Source: Planctomycetales bacterium
Lineage (GTDB): Bacteria > Planctomycetota > UBA11346
Reading direction: 5' to 3'
Length of the DNA stretch: 13,978 nucleotides
Assembly (NCBI GenBank): GCA_025362255.1
Contig: JANYGY010000121.1
Location: forward strand, 1-13,978
The position numbers were made by a program, and so were the translations under genes. The notes under the pieces were generated by a model, which worked only from the letters and a program-made list of their open reading frames with translations, searched no databases and was not told the origin of the DNA. Position 1 is the stretch's first letter. Every line of letters starts with the position of its first letter. Positions 1 to 6,853 of the stretch are shown piece after piece.

Positions 1-45
1 CACTGTTGCCCCCGCCACTGTTGCCCCCGCCACTGTTGCCCCCGC
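1..45 (+). repeat. 15-bp tandem repeat, three perfect copies
   Basis: The unit CACTGTTGCCCCCGC occurs three times back to back at 1-15, 16-30 and 31-45 without a mismatch, and may continue left of the window. In frame it encodes Thr-Val-Ala-Pro-Ala, so copy-number change would keep the reading frame and alter only the linker length. Confidence 0.9.
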
Positions 46-247
46 GGCTCATGTCACCGCCACTGGTGCCTCAAGAGATCGCCTGTGGGAAACCCTACGC
101 ACCTACCTTGCCGCTGAAACTGAAGTCAACGCAGTCTGCGATCGCCTGGCCGCGCTCGATCTGCCCGACAGCGACCTGATGCTGCGCGTGGTGCGCACCG
201 GCGCCCAACGTGAGCTGGTGCGCCGCCGGTTGGGGAATGAATTTTGA
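2..247 (+). CDS. C-terminal end of an unidentified protein with TVAPA repeats (5' end outside window)
   Basis: An open frame enters from the left edge and ends at TGA 245-247, giving 81 residues. It starts with three perfect Thr-Val-Ala-Pro-Ala units, then a degenerate Ala/Thr stretch, then a charged, probably helical segment of about 55 residues that begins RDRLWETLRTYL and ends RRRLGNEF. The pattern suggests a low-complexity Ala/Pro linker joined to a small helical C-terminal domain. I do not recognise the family. The antisense frame here has the His/Ala/Gln-rich composition typical of a shadow, which supports the plus strand as coding. The gene converges on folA with 170 bases between stops. 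Function unknown; the missing N-terminus would decide it. Confidence 0.6.
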   Translation, partial: TVAPATVAPATVAPAAHVTATGASRDRLWETLRTYLAAETEVNAVCDRLAALDLPDSDLMLRVVRTGAQRELVRRRLGNEF

Positions 248-417
248 GCCGACGACCAGTCCGAGAGCGACTGCAGCCCGGAGCACCTCCGCGACCGCGA
301 GCTCTTACGCGCGAAATCAGGTCCCGGCACCGTCGCGCCTGATCCTCATTTCGGTAAAGCCCGCCACCGAGGTCATGTACGGACTCATGAGGGCGATCGG
401 CATCATCACGCAAAACG
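248..417. other. Convergent intergenic region
   Basis: This 170-base gap lies between the stop of the plus-strand partial gene and the stop of folA. It contains an interrupted inverted repeat: ATCAGG at 316-321 pairs with CCTGAT at 338-343, and the flanking CGAA/TTCG at 312-315 and 350-353 could pair with a six-base interruption. There is no T-tract on either strand, so it is not a clear intrinsic terminator. Nothing else is recognisable. Confidence 0.35.
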
Positions 418-903
418 TCAGGCGCGGATCCAGGTGCAAAACGTGCAGGCGCCGCTGGTGCGGGAATCCGCAATGACCCATTCGGCGCCCAATGCGGGAA
501 AATACGCATCGCCAGGGGGTTCGCAGGCAATCTCTGTCAATTCGATGCGGGTCGCGAAGGGCAGCGCGAGGGCGTAGATTTCGCCGCCGCCGATGATCAT
601 CGGTTCGTCATCGGTAGCGCGCGCAGCAGCGATCGCCTGGGTGAGATCGGCAAACACCTCAGCCCCGTTGGCAATGAAACCGGGTTGGCGGGTGACCACC
701 AGATTGCGCCGGCGCGGTAACGGTCGACCGAGCGAATCCCAGGTCTTGCGACCCATGATCACCGCGTGGCCGGTGGTCATGCGTTTGAAATGCGCGAGAT
801 CCGCCGGCTCATGCCACGGCAGCTGGCCGGCATTGCCGATCACCCGATTGCGCGCCATCGCCGCCACCATCGCCAGCGGCAGATGCTTGCTGAGGATGCG
901 CAT
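418..903 (-). CDS. folA: Dihydrofolate reductase
   Basis: NADPH-dependent reduction of dihydrofolate to tetrahydrofolate in the cytoplasm. It restores the folate oxidised by thymidylate synthase, whose gene ends one base upstream. With the ATG at 901-903 the protein has 161 residues, close to the 159 of E. coli FolA. Family landmarks are in order: MARNRVIG (about 16-23), the substrate segment LPWHEPADL with the catalytic acid at Asp35 (E. coli Asp27), VIMGRKTWDSLGRPLP at the NADPH site, and MIIGGGEIY with the conserved double glycine. A start further upstream at 945 would overlap thyA by 41 bases and add an Arg-rich leader unlike the family, so it was not used. Another possible start lies 11 codons inside. 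The C-terminus (CTFCTWIRA) is divergent, but the length is complete. Confidence 0.95.
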   Translation of the reverse strand: MRILSKHLPLAMVAAMARNRVIGNAGQLPWHEPADLAHFKRMTTGHAVIMGRKTWDSLGRPLPRRRNLVVTRQPGFIANGAEVFADLTQAIAAARATDDEPMIIGGGEIYALALPFATRIELTEIACEPPGDAYFPALGAEWVIADSRTSGACTFCTWIRA

Positions 904-904
904 C

Positions 905-1747
905 TCAGATCGCGACCGGAGCTTTGATCCCCGGATGCGGATCATATCCGGTGATCGTCACGTCTTCGAAACAGAACGCGAAGATGTCGGTCAACGTCGG
1001 GTTCAGGGTCAGCGTCGGCAATGGCTTGAGATCACGAGCAAGTTGCAAGCGCGCGAGGTCGAGGTGATTGCGATAGAGATGCGCATCACCCAGGGTGTGC
1101 ACGAAATCGCCGACCTTCAACCCAGTGACCTGGGCGATGACGCAGGTCAGCAAAGCGTAGCTCGCGATGTTGAACGGTACGCCGAGAAACGAGTCGGCGC
1201 TGCGCTGATAGAGCTGACACGACAGCTCGCCATCCTGAACGTAGAATTGGAACAGGGTGTGGCACGGAGGCAGGGCGACGTCGTTCTGCTCGTTGGGATT
1301 CCACCCGGTGACGATCAGCCGGCGGGAATTCGGATTGCGCCGGATCTCGTTGATGACCCAGGTGATCTGATCGAGGCCGTCCCGGGCATAGGTGCCGTCG
1401 GGCAATTTCGTGGCCCCGAAATTTCGCCACTGATGGCCGTACACCGGGCCCAGATTGCCTGCTCCGCGTCCAAAGCGCGCGCATTGGTCGGGCGTCGCCC
1501 ACTCATTCCAGATGCTGACGCCGTGATCGATCAGCCATTGGTTGTCGGTGCGCCCGGAGAGGAACCACACCAGCTCATTGATGATCGATTTGAGGTGCAG
1601 CTTTTTGGTCGTGACCAGGGGAAATCCGAGGCGCAGATCGAAGCGCATCTGATAGCCAAACACCCCCCGGGTGCCGGTGCCGGTGCGGTCTTCGCGATCG
1701 CGGCCGTGATCGAGAATGTGCTGCAGGAGCTCGTGGTAGGCGCGCAT
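905..1747 (-). CDS. thyA: Thymidylate synthase (ThyA type)
   Basis: Converts dUMP and 5,10-methylene-THF to dTMP and dihydrofolate in the cytoplasm. The 280-residue product is slightly longer than E. coli ThyA (264). It has the phosphate-binding RTGTGT motif with Arg21, the nucleophile Cys162 in LPPCHTLFQFYV, the substrate segment QRSADSFLGVPFNIASYA (about 181-198), a THTLGDAH-like segment (HTLGDAHLYRNH), and the invariant C-terminal HPGIKAPVAI. The extra length relative to E. coli sits in the region about 85-125. All key residues are present, so activity is expected. The start has only a weak GAG upstream. The gene lies 9 bases after the small membrane-protein gene and 1 base before folA, so the three are probably co-transcribed. 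Confidence 0.98.
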   Translation of the reverse strand: MRAYHELLQHILDHGRDREDRTGTGTRGVFGYQMRFDLRLGFPLVTTKKLHLKSIINELVWFLSGRTDNQWLIDHGVSIWNEWATPDQCARFGRGAGNLGPVYGHQWRNFGATKLPDGTYARDGLDQITWVINEIRRNPNSRRLIVTGWNPNEQNDVALPPCHTLFQFYVQDGELSCQLYQRSADSFLGVPFNIASYALLTCVIAQVTGLKVGDFVHTLGDAHLYRNHLDLARLQLARDLKPLPTLTLNPTLTDIFAFCFEDVTITGYDPHPGIKAPVAI

Positions 1748-1756
1748 CGGCGGGTC

Positions 1757-2101
1757 TCACAACCAATAGCGGAAGGCGAGGATCGAGCCGACGATGGCGA
1801 TGATCCAGGCGACGTAGATCCACCACGGGATCCGCTCCGCCGTCACTGGGGTGCGGGCTGAGGCCGCGGGATTCTCGCTGCCCGAAATCTGCTCAGAGCG
1901 GCGGCGGGCCTCGCCGAGGATCCGCTCGGACAGCGCGCGGTCCTCTGCGGGCAACTGGGCCGCCGCGCCCAGCTCGTCCTTCCGCTGGCCAAGGGCTTCC
2001 ATCAGCACTTTCGAGTCGCGCCGTTCGTCGGGCGTTCCCGCGATGCCAAAGCGCCCGGTATCGGGCGAGGGGCTTTTAGGCGGCTGGGGTTCGTCGCTCA
2101 T
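1757..2101 (-). CDS. Small hypothetical protein with C-terminal transmembrane segment
   Basis: This 114-residue protein is of unknown family. Residues 1-95 are hydrophilic, rich in Pro, Ser, Glu and Arg, and include a probable helix (KVLMEALGQRKDEL to ALSERILGEARRR). The last 20 or so residues form one hydrophobic span (IPWWIYVAWIIAIVGSILAF) ending RYWL, which is the layout of a tail-anchored protein with a cytosolic domain. An AGGA at 2112-2115 overlaps the TAG stop of the upstream protease gene and is 10 bases from this ATG, so translation is probably coupled to rseP. The stop is 9 bases before thyA. I do not recognise a family; the membrane anchor and rseP coupling hint at an accessory role, which is only inference. 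Confidence 0.8.
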   Translation of the reverse strand: MSDEPQPPKSPSPDTGRFGIAGTPDERRDSKVLMEALGQRKDELGAAAQLPAEDRALSERILGEARRRSEQISGSENPAASARTPVTAERIPWWIYVAWIIAIVGSILAFRYWL

Positions 2102-2113
2102 GGTGGGTATTTC

Positions 2114-4357
2114 CTAGAGGCGACGGGTGATGTCGAGAGTCGTGACAAACAGCATCAGGCCGACCACCAGGGCAAGGCCAATGTACGCGGCGATCGTCCG
2201 CACCAACGGCGGCAGCGGCCGACCCATGGCGGTCTCGATCGCGAGGAAAACCAGCTGCCCGCCATCGGTGATCGGGATCGGCAGCAGATTGACGAGCACC
2301 AGATTCAGTCCGATCAGCGCGACCAGTTTGAGGAAGCTGTCGAAGCCATAATCCTCGGCCTGACGGCGCAGCGTGTCGAAGATGCCGATCGGGCCTTGCA
2401 GCGATTTCTTGGCATCGACGCCGCCATTTTCGGCCGAACGGAAAAAGCGCGGAATGAATTGGAGCGAACGCCAGACCATCGTGTGGGTCGCTTGATTGGC
2501 GATCGCGAAGGCCTCTCCCGGGCCGGCCAGGCGATAGGCCTCTTTGTCGATATCGAATGCCAGTGGTGAGCCGACCCGTCGCGCGATCAGCGCCAATTCC
2601 CGCACCGGGGTTTCGGCACCGCGCAGCACCTGCCACTGGGCAGCGTCGCCAAGGGCGATCAGGGCGACGATGCGATCGCCGGGTTTCACTGCCGCGAGCA
2701 ACGCCACCCCATCGGTTTTGAGCGGACGCAGGTCGACCGTGAGATCGGTACCACCGGCAGTTTTAACCAGCAGCAGGCCCGGCGCCGGCGACCCCGTTGG
2801 TTGGCCATCGGGGTCAGCGTGGGCGACGACCGTGGCTCCGGCCAGACGTGCGGACAATGCCCGTTCGCCCTGGTCGCCAAACCATTTGGCGAACCGCCCG
2901 GTCTCGCGGCCGCTGAGCGCGGTTTCGCGCCCGGTGGCCGAGCACGGCACCATGATCGTCGTTCCGCCGCGGGCGATCAGCGCGCTGGCCTGGGTCGCCT
3001 GGTCTCGTGAATAATCGAGGATCGTATCGCCGGCACGAACTCCGGCCGCGGCCAACGCCGATGGCTTGCCATCGAGTGCCGGAGTGACGGTCAGCAATTG
3101 GCCGCTGGTCTGGGACGCAACGCTGACGCCGATGCGGATCCGGCCGCCGTTCTCCTTGCCGCTGAGCAGGGCGACGACCGACTGCGCAGGACTGACGTGA
3201 TCGGCGGCGGCGCGCAGGGCTTCGATCGAGCACCGGCCATCGCGATTCATCGCCGTGCGCACCAGCGCTAGGAAGTGTTCCTCGCCGGTGACCACCACGC
3301 CATCGACCGAGATCAGCGTATCGCCGACCTGCAGCCCCGATTGCGCGGCCGGCCCGCCTGCGGTGAGCACTCTGACGACCACCGGCAGACCCAGGGTGGT
3401 TCCATATCCGCCCCATGGTCCTGCCCACATCTGGCTGACTTCGCGGACCGCAGTGCCGGTGCCCGAGGTCACGCCGAGCGTCACCGTCGAACCGAAATAT
3501 GGATTCAGCTGTTCGATGATCTCTTGGCCAGTGATGTCCGCAGACAACGGTTGGCCGGCGATGGCCACGACGTGCTCGCCAGGCTTGATCGCTGGGGCCT
3601 CCCGCTCGGGCGCGGAAAGCGAGGGGGGCATCAAGGCGGCGACGTCGATCGCCCGATTGGAAAAGGCCGGCTGGATGCCCAGCACCGGGCGACCAAGCTG
3701 ATTATCATAGGCGGCGCTGACCGTGCCGCTGGTCGGCAAGGTCAGCGGATCGACCAACCCCGGACGCTGGACGGTCAGCACCACCGGCTTGCGCCCGGCG
3801 ACCATCGCGCCGGTCACCAGGTCTTCGAACGACCACACTTTTTCGCCATTGATGGTCAGCACCCGATCGCCGGGACGCAGTCCGATCTCCATCGCCGGAC
3901 TGATGTGCGGCTGGTTGTCGACGCCGATGATCTCGGTCTGCACCTCGCCCACCATCGGGCGCATGACCGGCAGGCCGTACGCCGCCAAGCCGAGCAGCAG
4001 GGCGTAGGAACTGAGGAAATTGAACAGCACGCCACCGAGCAGGATCAGCGCTTTCCACGATGGTGACGCATTGAGGAAACTGCGCGGATCGTGGGCGGTG
4101 GCCGCCGTCCCCGGATTGGCGGCATCCTCAGGCATGTCCTCTTGGCCGGTCATTTTCACGTAGCCACCAAGCGGCAGCAGTGAAATGCTGTACTCGGTTT
4201 CGCCGATGCGCTTGGTCAGCAGGCGCGGGCCAAAACCGATCGAGAAGACCTCGACCTTGACCCCGGCCCATTTGGCGAACAGGAAATGTCCCAGCTCATG
4301 GATGAAGATCACGAAGCCGAAGCCGAGGGCCGCGAGCACGAAGAACAGGGCGGTCAT
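2114..4357 (-). CDS. rseP: RseP-type site-2 intramembrane zinc metalloprotease, enlarged PDZ region
   Basis: Membrane-embedded metalloprotease of the S2P/M50 family, which cuts transmembrane segments of substrates such as anti-sigma factors and remnant signal peptides. The zinc motif HELGH is at residues 20-24 inside the first membrane helix. A second span lies near 102-130, and the last two spans lie near 675-747. The third metal ligand is expected at Asp698 in NLLPIPITDGG (690-700); the usual NxxPxPxLDGG has Leu where this has Thr697. The product is 747 residues against about 450 in E. coli. The extra length is between the membrane halves and holds PDZ-like modules near 134-198, 322-382 and 418-472, with less certain ones near 258-298 and 545-600. 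Each certain module has a GLRPGD, GLQVGD or GVRAGD carboxylate-loop signature. The gene follows the pseudokinase gene after 96 bases and leads into the small membrane-protein gene after 12. No clear Shine-Dalgarno site precedes the ATG. Confidence 0.93.
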   Translation of the reverse strand: MTALFFVLAALGFGFVIFIHELGHFLFAKWAGVKVEVFSIGFGPRLLTKRIGETEYSISLLPLGGYVKMTGQEDMPEDAANPGTAATAHDPRSFLNASPSWKALILLGGVLFNFLSSYALLLGLAAYGLPVMRPMVGEVQTEIIGVDNQPHISPAMEIGLRPGDRVLTINGEKVWSFEDLVTGAMVAGRKPVVLTVQRPGLVDPLTLPTSGTVSAAYDNQLGRPVLGIQPAFSNRAIDVAALMPPSLSAPEREAPAIKPGEHVVAIAGQPLSADITGQEIIEQLNPYFGSTVTLGVTSGTGTAVREVSQMWAGPWGGYGTTLGLPVVVRVLTAGGPAAQSGLQVGDTLISVDGVVVTGEEHFLALVRTAMNRDGRCSIEALRAAADHVSPAQSVVALLSGKENGGRIRIGVSVASQTSGQLLTVTPALDGKPSALAAAGVRAGDTILDYSRDQATQASALIARGGTTIMVPCSATGRETALSGRETGRFAKWFGDQGERALSARLAGATVVAHADPDGQPTGSPAPGLLLVKTAGGTDLTVDLRPLKTDGVALLAAVKPGDRIVALIALGDAAQWQVLRGAETPVRELALIARRVGSPLAFDIDKEAYRLAGPGEAFAIANQATHTMVWRSLQFIPRFFRSAENGGVDAKKSLQGPIGIFDTLRRQAEDYGFDSFLKLVALIGLNLVLVNLLPIPITDGGQLVFLAIETAMGRPLPPLVRTIAAYIGLALVVGLMLFVTTLDITRRL

Positions 4358-4413
4358 GGCCGGTAAGGATAGGACGCCGGCGAGGCCGCAAAGCGGAAGA
4401 GGCGGCTAGGAGT

Positions 4414-4459
4414 CTGTCGGAGCCCGCCTGCCGGTTGGAGCAAGGACCCGCTCCTACAG
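4414..4459. repeat. REP-like palindromic element overlapping the pseudokinase stop
   Basis: Outer arms CTGTCGGAGC (4414-4423) and GCTCCTACAG (4450-4459) pair at 9 of 10 positions. A second copy of GGAGC at 4437-4441 can instead pair with GCTCC at 4450-4454 to make a smaller hairpin with an 8-base loop. Additional TAGGAG/CTCCTA arms lie at 4407-4412 and 4451-4456. On the minus strand the element reads CTGTAGGAGCGGGTCCTTGC, which resembles the GTAGGAGC-type REP sequences of other bacteria. The stop codon of the upstream gene (TAG, 4454-4456) lies inside an arm. There is no T-tract, so it is more a REP element or mRNA 3'-end stabiliser than an intrinsic terminator. Confidence 0.5.
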
Positions 4460-6679
4460 CCGGTCGCTGCCATCCTGGTTGGTGCTCGATGACTTCATGA
4501 TTTCCTGAATGCGTTCGTTCAGTTCCCAGTCGGCGGCGGTGTTGGTGAGCAGGGTTTTCAAAAAGGTGATTTCGCCCTCGGGGTCGCGATTCGCCCGGCA
4601 ACGCAAGGCAGCGAGCCGAGTGAGTGCGGCCAGTGGTTGGCGATGGCTGGCTTCGTGAAAAGCGAGATCCGTTTTGCTGTTCAGTCCAGCCAGGAAGAGG
4701 ATGGTCGCCTGGCCCAGCGGCCCGAGCGCCGAGTCGGGATGAGCCTTGGCTGACTCGTCGAAAATCGCAATCGAGGTTTGCACCCGGCGCAATTGCAGGT
4801 GCGCCAAGCCGACCAACGCCAGGGCCAGGGGATCAGGATGCCGTTGGCTGACGGCGTTCTGCGCCCATTTCAGACCGGTCACGAAATCCCCACGCAGGGC
4901 GAACATCCGCGCCCGTAACAGGCAGATCCAGGCGTCATTGCCGGCGGGTCCATCCTTGCGCACGGTCGTCGCCAACTTGTTCAGCAGCTCTTCGGCTTGA
5001 TCGAACGTGCCTTTGTCGAGCAGATCGCTGACATCTGCGAGCATATCTTCGCGGCTGGCGATCAGGCGGCGCAATTTCTTGGTGAAGCGCGACGACAACG
5101 AGGCCGGGACGTTGGCCTGATAATTCACTTTGCCGATGATCGCGACCCGCAGATTCTCGAGCGCCATTTTCCAAAACGGCGATTGGATCGGGTTGCGCGG
5201 TTCATCGGCGCTGGGCTGGCGGGTCTGATGCGCCGCTGAGGCCGTGGTCGATTGATCGAGATTGACGAAAATGTCGGCAAAGGCCGGGATGTTGGCGATG
5301 ATCTGTTCTTCATCGGACAAGCCGGCTGATTCGCCGGCGGCGGACTCGGTGAACGGCTCGCCCGCTGCGGCCTGCTCGGTAGCCGGGACAGGAATTTCAC
5401 TCTCGTTTGGGTCTCCGTCCGGAAACGGATTTTCAGCCGCGGCGAGATTGACCGAGGCATCGCGAATCGCCGGATTGCGGAACAGAAAGGCCCACACCGC
5501 CGCCCGCTGCTCGGCGGTCAGCCCGTCATCGACCAACGGTGCGGATTCTCGATCACTGGCGCTGATGGCACTCGCAACGGCGCCCGGAGTGGCCTGGTTT
5601 GATTTCAGCCGCTCGCCCAGGGCCTTGAAGAAATAGCGCTCGTCCTGGATCCCGGATGGCGGGGCCTCCAAAGGTTTGGGATCTCCACCCGCGACCCCAC
5701 CCGCCACGGCTCCGCCGCGCGGGGTGTTTTGATAAGTCACCGTGGCGCGCCGGGTCTGCTTGCCCGTGCCGGGTGCGACGCGTGCGGGCCGACTGCTTTC
5801 CACCTGCGAAACCAACTGCTGGATCCGGCTCAGGCAACTTGCCCAATCAGGAAATCTGGCATCGGCATTTTTCGCAAGCAGGCGTTTGACCAGCGAGGCG
5901 GTGCCACTGTTGAGAGCAGGCACCACCTGAAGCAGGTCTAGCGGCGCCGTGCGCACATGTGCATTGCGCAATTCGTCATCGCTGCCGGTGAAGGGCGGAC
6001 TGCCGGTGAGCAGCAGATACATCGTCACGCCGAGCGCATACATGTCGGTCGCTGCGGTCAGCCGCCCGCCCTGAACCTGTTCAGGAGCCATGGTCAACGG
6101 CGTGCCAACGATCTCTTTTTGCGCCGCACGCTGAAATTCGGCTTCCTCGGCGACCAGCTCGAGGTCATACCGATCAACCAGCCGCCGGCCGAGTGCGTGG
6201 CCGAAGTCGATGATCTTGATCCGGATCCGATCTTGGTCCTCCTCCATGCTTGCCAGGTCGACGAGGATGGTCTCGGGGCCAAGGTTGCGGTGGATCATGT
6301 CCGCCGTGCGTGACGCATGATTGAGGCCATCGGCCACCTGCGCGGCAATGTGCAGCACGCGCAGCTCATCCATCCGTCCGCCGTTGGTCATCAGCGTGGC
6401 GAGGGTCGGACCCTGGACATGCTCAGTCGCCAAGTACGGCAGATGCTGATGGAAGCCGTGCCCGGTGTGGGCGACGATCGCGACGTGGTTGAGTTGCGCG
6501 AGCAACGAGATCGCGCGGGTAAAACGGGTGACTTGATAATCGTCGCCGCCGCTCAGGAAGTTAATCCGGACCAGCCGTTCGGTGATCGATTCACGTGCGG
6601 CCCACACCTCGCCATAGGAATTTGCCCCCAGGCGGCTGGCCAGCCGATAATTGTCGATGACCGTATTGGGGCGAACCAT
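4454..6679 (-). CDS. Predicted Ser/Thr pseudokinase with TPR-like C-terminal region
   Basis: The 741-residue product has an N-terminal protein-kinase fold (about 9-290). The glycine loop LGANSYGEVW, the DFG at 158-160 in IIDFGHALG, and APEQ (198-201) are present. The VAIK lysine is replaced by Asn40 (VRIN), the alpha-C glutamate position by Ala56 (FTRAI), and HRDLKPEN reads HRNLGPET, so the catalytic Asp is Asn132 and the Mg-binding Asn is Thr137. This should abolish or strongly reduce phosphotransfer; the fold may still bind nucleotide or a partner. Residues about 300-525 are low-complexity and acidic or Pro/Ala-rich. Residues about 529-735 are helical repeats of TPR character (DKGTFDQAEELL, ALVGLAHLQLRRVQTSIAIF). 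No transmembrane span is visible. The ATG at 6677-6679 is preferred over a TTG at 6728-6730 because it gives the normal distance to the kinase fold. The gene sits between the SPFH/micropeptide pair and rseP on the same strand. Confidence 0.9.
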   Translation of the reverse strand: MVRPNTVIDNYRLASRLGANSYGEVWAARESITERLVRINFLSGGDDYQVTRFTRAISLLAQLNHVAIVAHTGHGFHQHLPYLATEHVQGPTLATLMTNGGRMDELRVLHIAAQVADGLNHASRTADMIHRNLGPETILVDLASMEEDQDRIRIKIIDFGHALGRRLVDRYDLELVAEEAEFQRAAQKEIVGTPLTMAPEQVQGGRLTAATDMYALGVTMYLLLTGSPPFTGSDDELRNAHVRTAPLDLLQVVPALNSGTASLVKRLLAKNADARFPDWASCLSRIQQLVSQVESSRPARVAPGTGKQTRRATVTYQNTPRGGAVAGGVAGGDPKPLEAPPSGIQDERYFFKALGERLKSNQATPGAVASAISASDRESAPLVDDGLTAEQRAAVWAFLFRNPAIRDASVNLAAAENPFPDGDPNESEIPVPATEQAAAGEPFTESAAGESAGLSDEEQIIANIPAFADIFVNLDQSTTASAAHQTRQPSADEPRNPIQSPFWKMALENLRVAIIGKVNYQANVPASLSSRFTKKLRRLIASREDMLADVSDLLDKGTFDQAEELLNKLATTVRKDGPAGNDAWICLLRARMFALRGDFVTGLKWAQNAVSQRHPDPLALALVGLAHLQLRRVQTSIAIFDESAKAHPDSALGPLGQATILFLAGLNSKTDLAFHEASHRQPLAALTRLAALRCRANRDPEGEITFLKTLLTNTAADWELNERIQEIMKSSSTNQDGSDRL

Positions 6680-6754
6680 GAGCTGAATTTTACCACGGGG
6701 CGGCGTTCCGCAACGTGGGGACCTCACCAAGGACGATTGCAGCCGCTCAAGGAC
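6680..6754. other. Short spacer upstream of the pseudokinase gene
   Basis: These 75 bases separate the micropeptide stop from the pseudokinase ATG. On the minus strand TAAAAT lies about 10 bases before the ATG, too close to serve as a normal -10 box with a leader. No clear Shine-Dalgarno site is seen. Read-through from the SPFH gene is the simplest explanation for expression. Confidence 0.3.
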
Positions 6755-6853
6755 TTATCGATCGCCACGTCCGCGACTGGCGAGAACCGCTCCGATCACG
6801 ACTCCCAGGCACACCAGGACCACCAGCAGCGAGATGAACAATAAGAGCTTCAT
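6755..6853 (-). CDS. 32-residue single-span membrane micropeptide
   Basis: A short frame starts at ATG 6851-6853 and ends at TAA 6755-6757. The ATG overlaps the TGA stop (6850-6852) of the SPFH gene as ATGA, a layout typical of translational coupling. The product starts MKLLLFISLLVVLV, continues CLGVVIGAVLA, and ends SRGRGDR. That is about 24 hydrophobic residues followed by a short positive tail, so it should be a single-span membrane peptide with the C-terminus in the cytoplasm. It has no known family that I can name. Signal-peptide-like composition is also possible, but there would be almost no mature protein. The coupling suggests it works with the SPFH protein, for example as a regulatory subunit, as small membrane proteins often do; this is inference. 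Confidence 0.65.
   Translation of the reverse strand: MKLLLFISLLVVLVCLGVVIGAVLASRGRGDR

Noticed and set aside
210..476. 88-codon plus-strand frame overlapping the end of the TVAPA gene and folA
   Set aside because: An ATG at 237-239 overlaps the upstream stop by 11 bases, which looked like coupling, and one stretch is hydrophobic. But the frame runs into antisense folA and becomes Arg/Cys-rich with no recognisable motif, so it was left out.
593..1861. 422-codon open frame on the plus strand over thyA/folA
   Set aside because: It is antisense to two clearly recognisable enzymes and has the His/Ala/Arg/Asp-rich composition of a high-GC shadow frame.
6680..6730. TTG start that would extend the pseudokinase by 17 residues
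   Set aside because: The extension (MVRSPRCGTPPRGKIQL) is unlike a kinase N-terminus, and an ATG sits at the expected distance.
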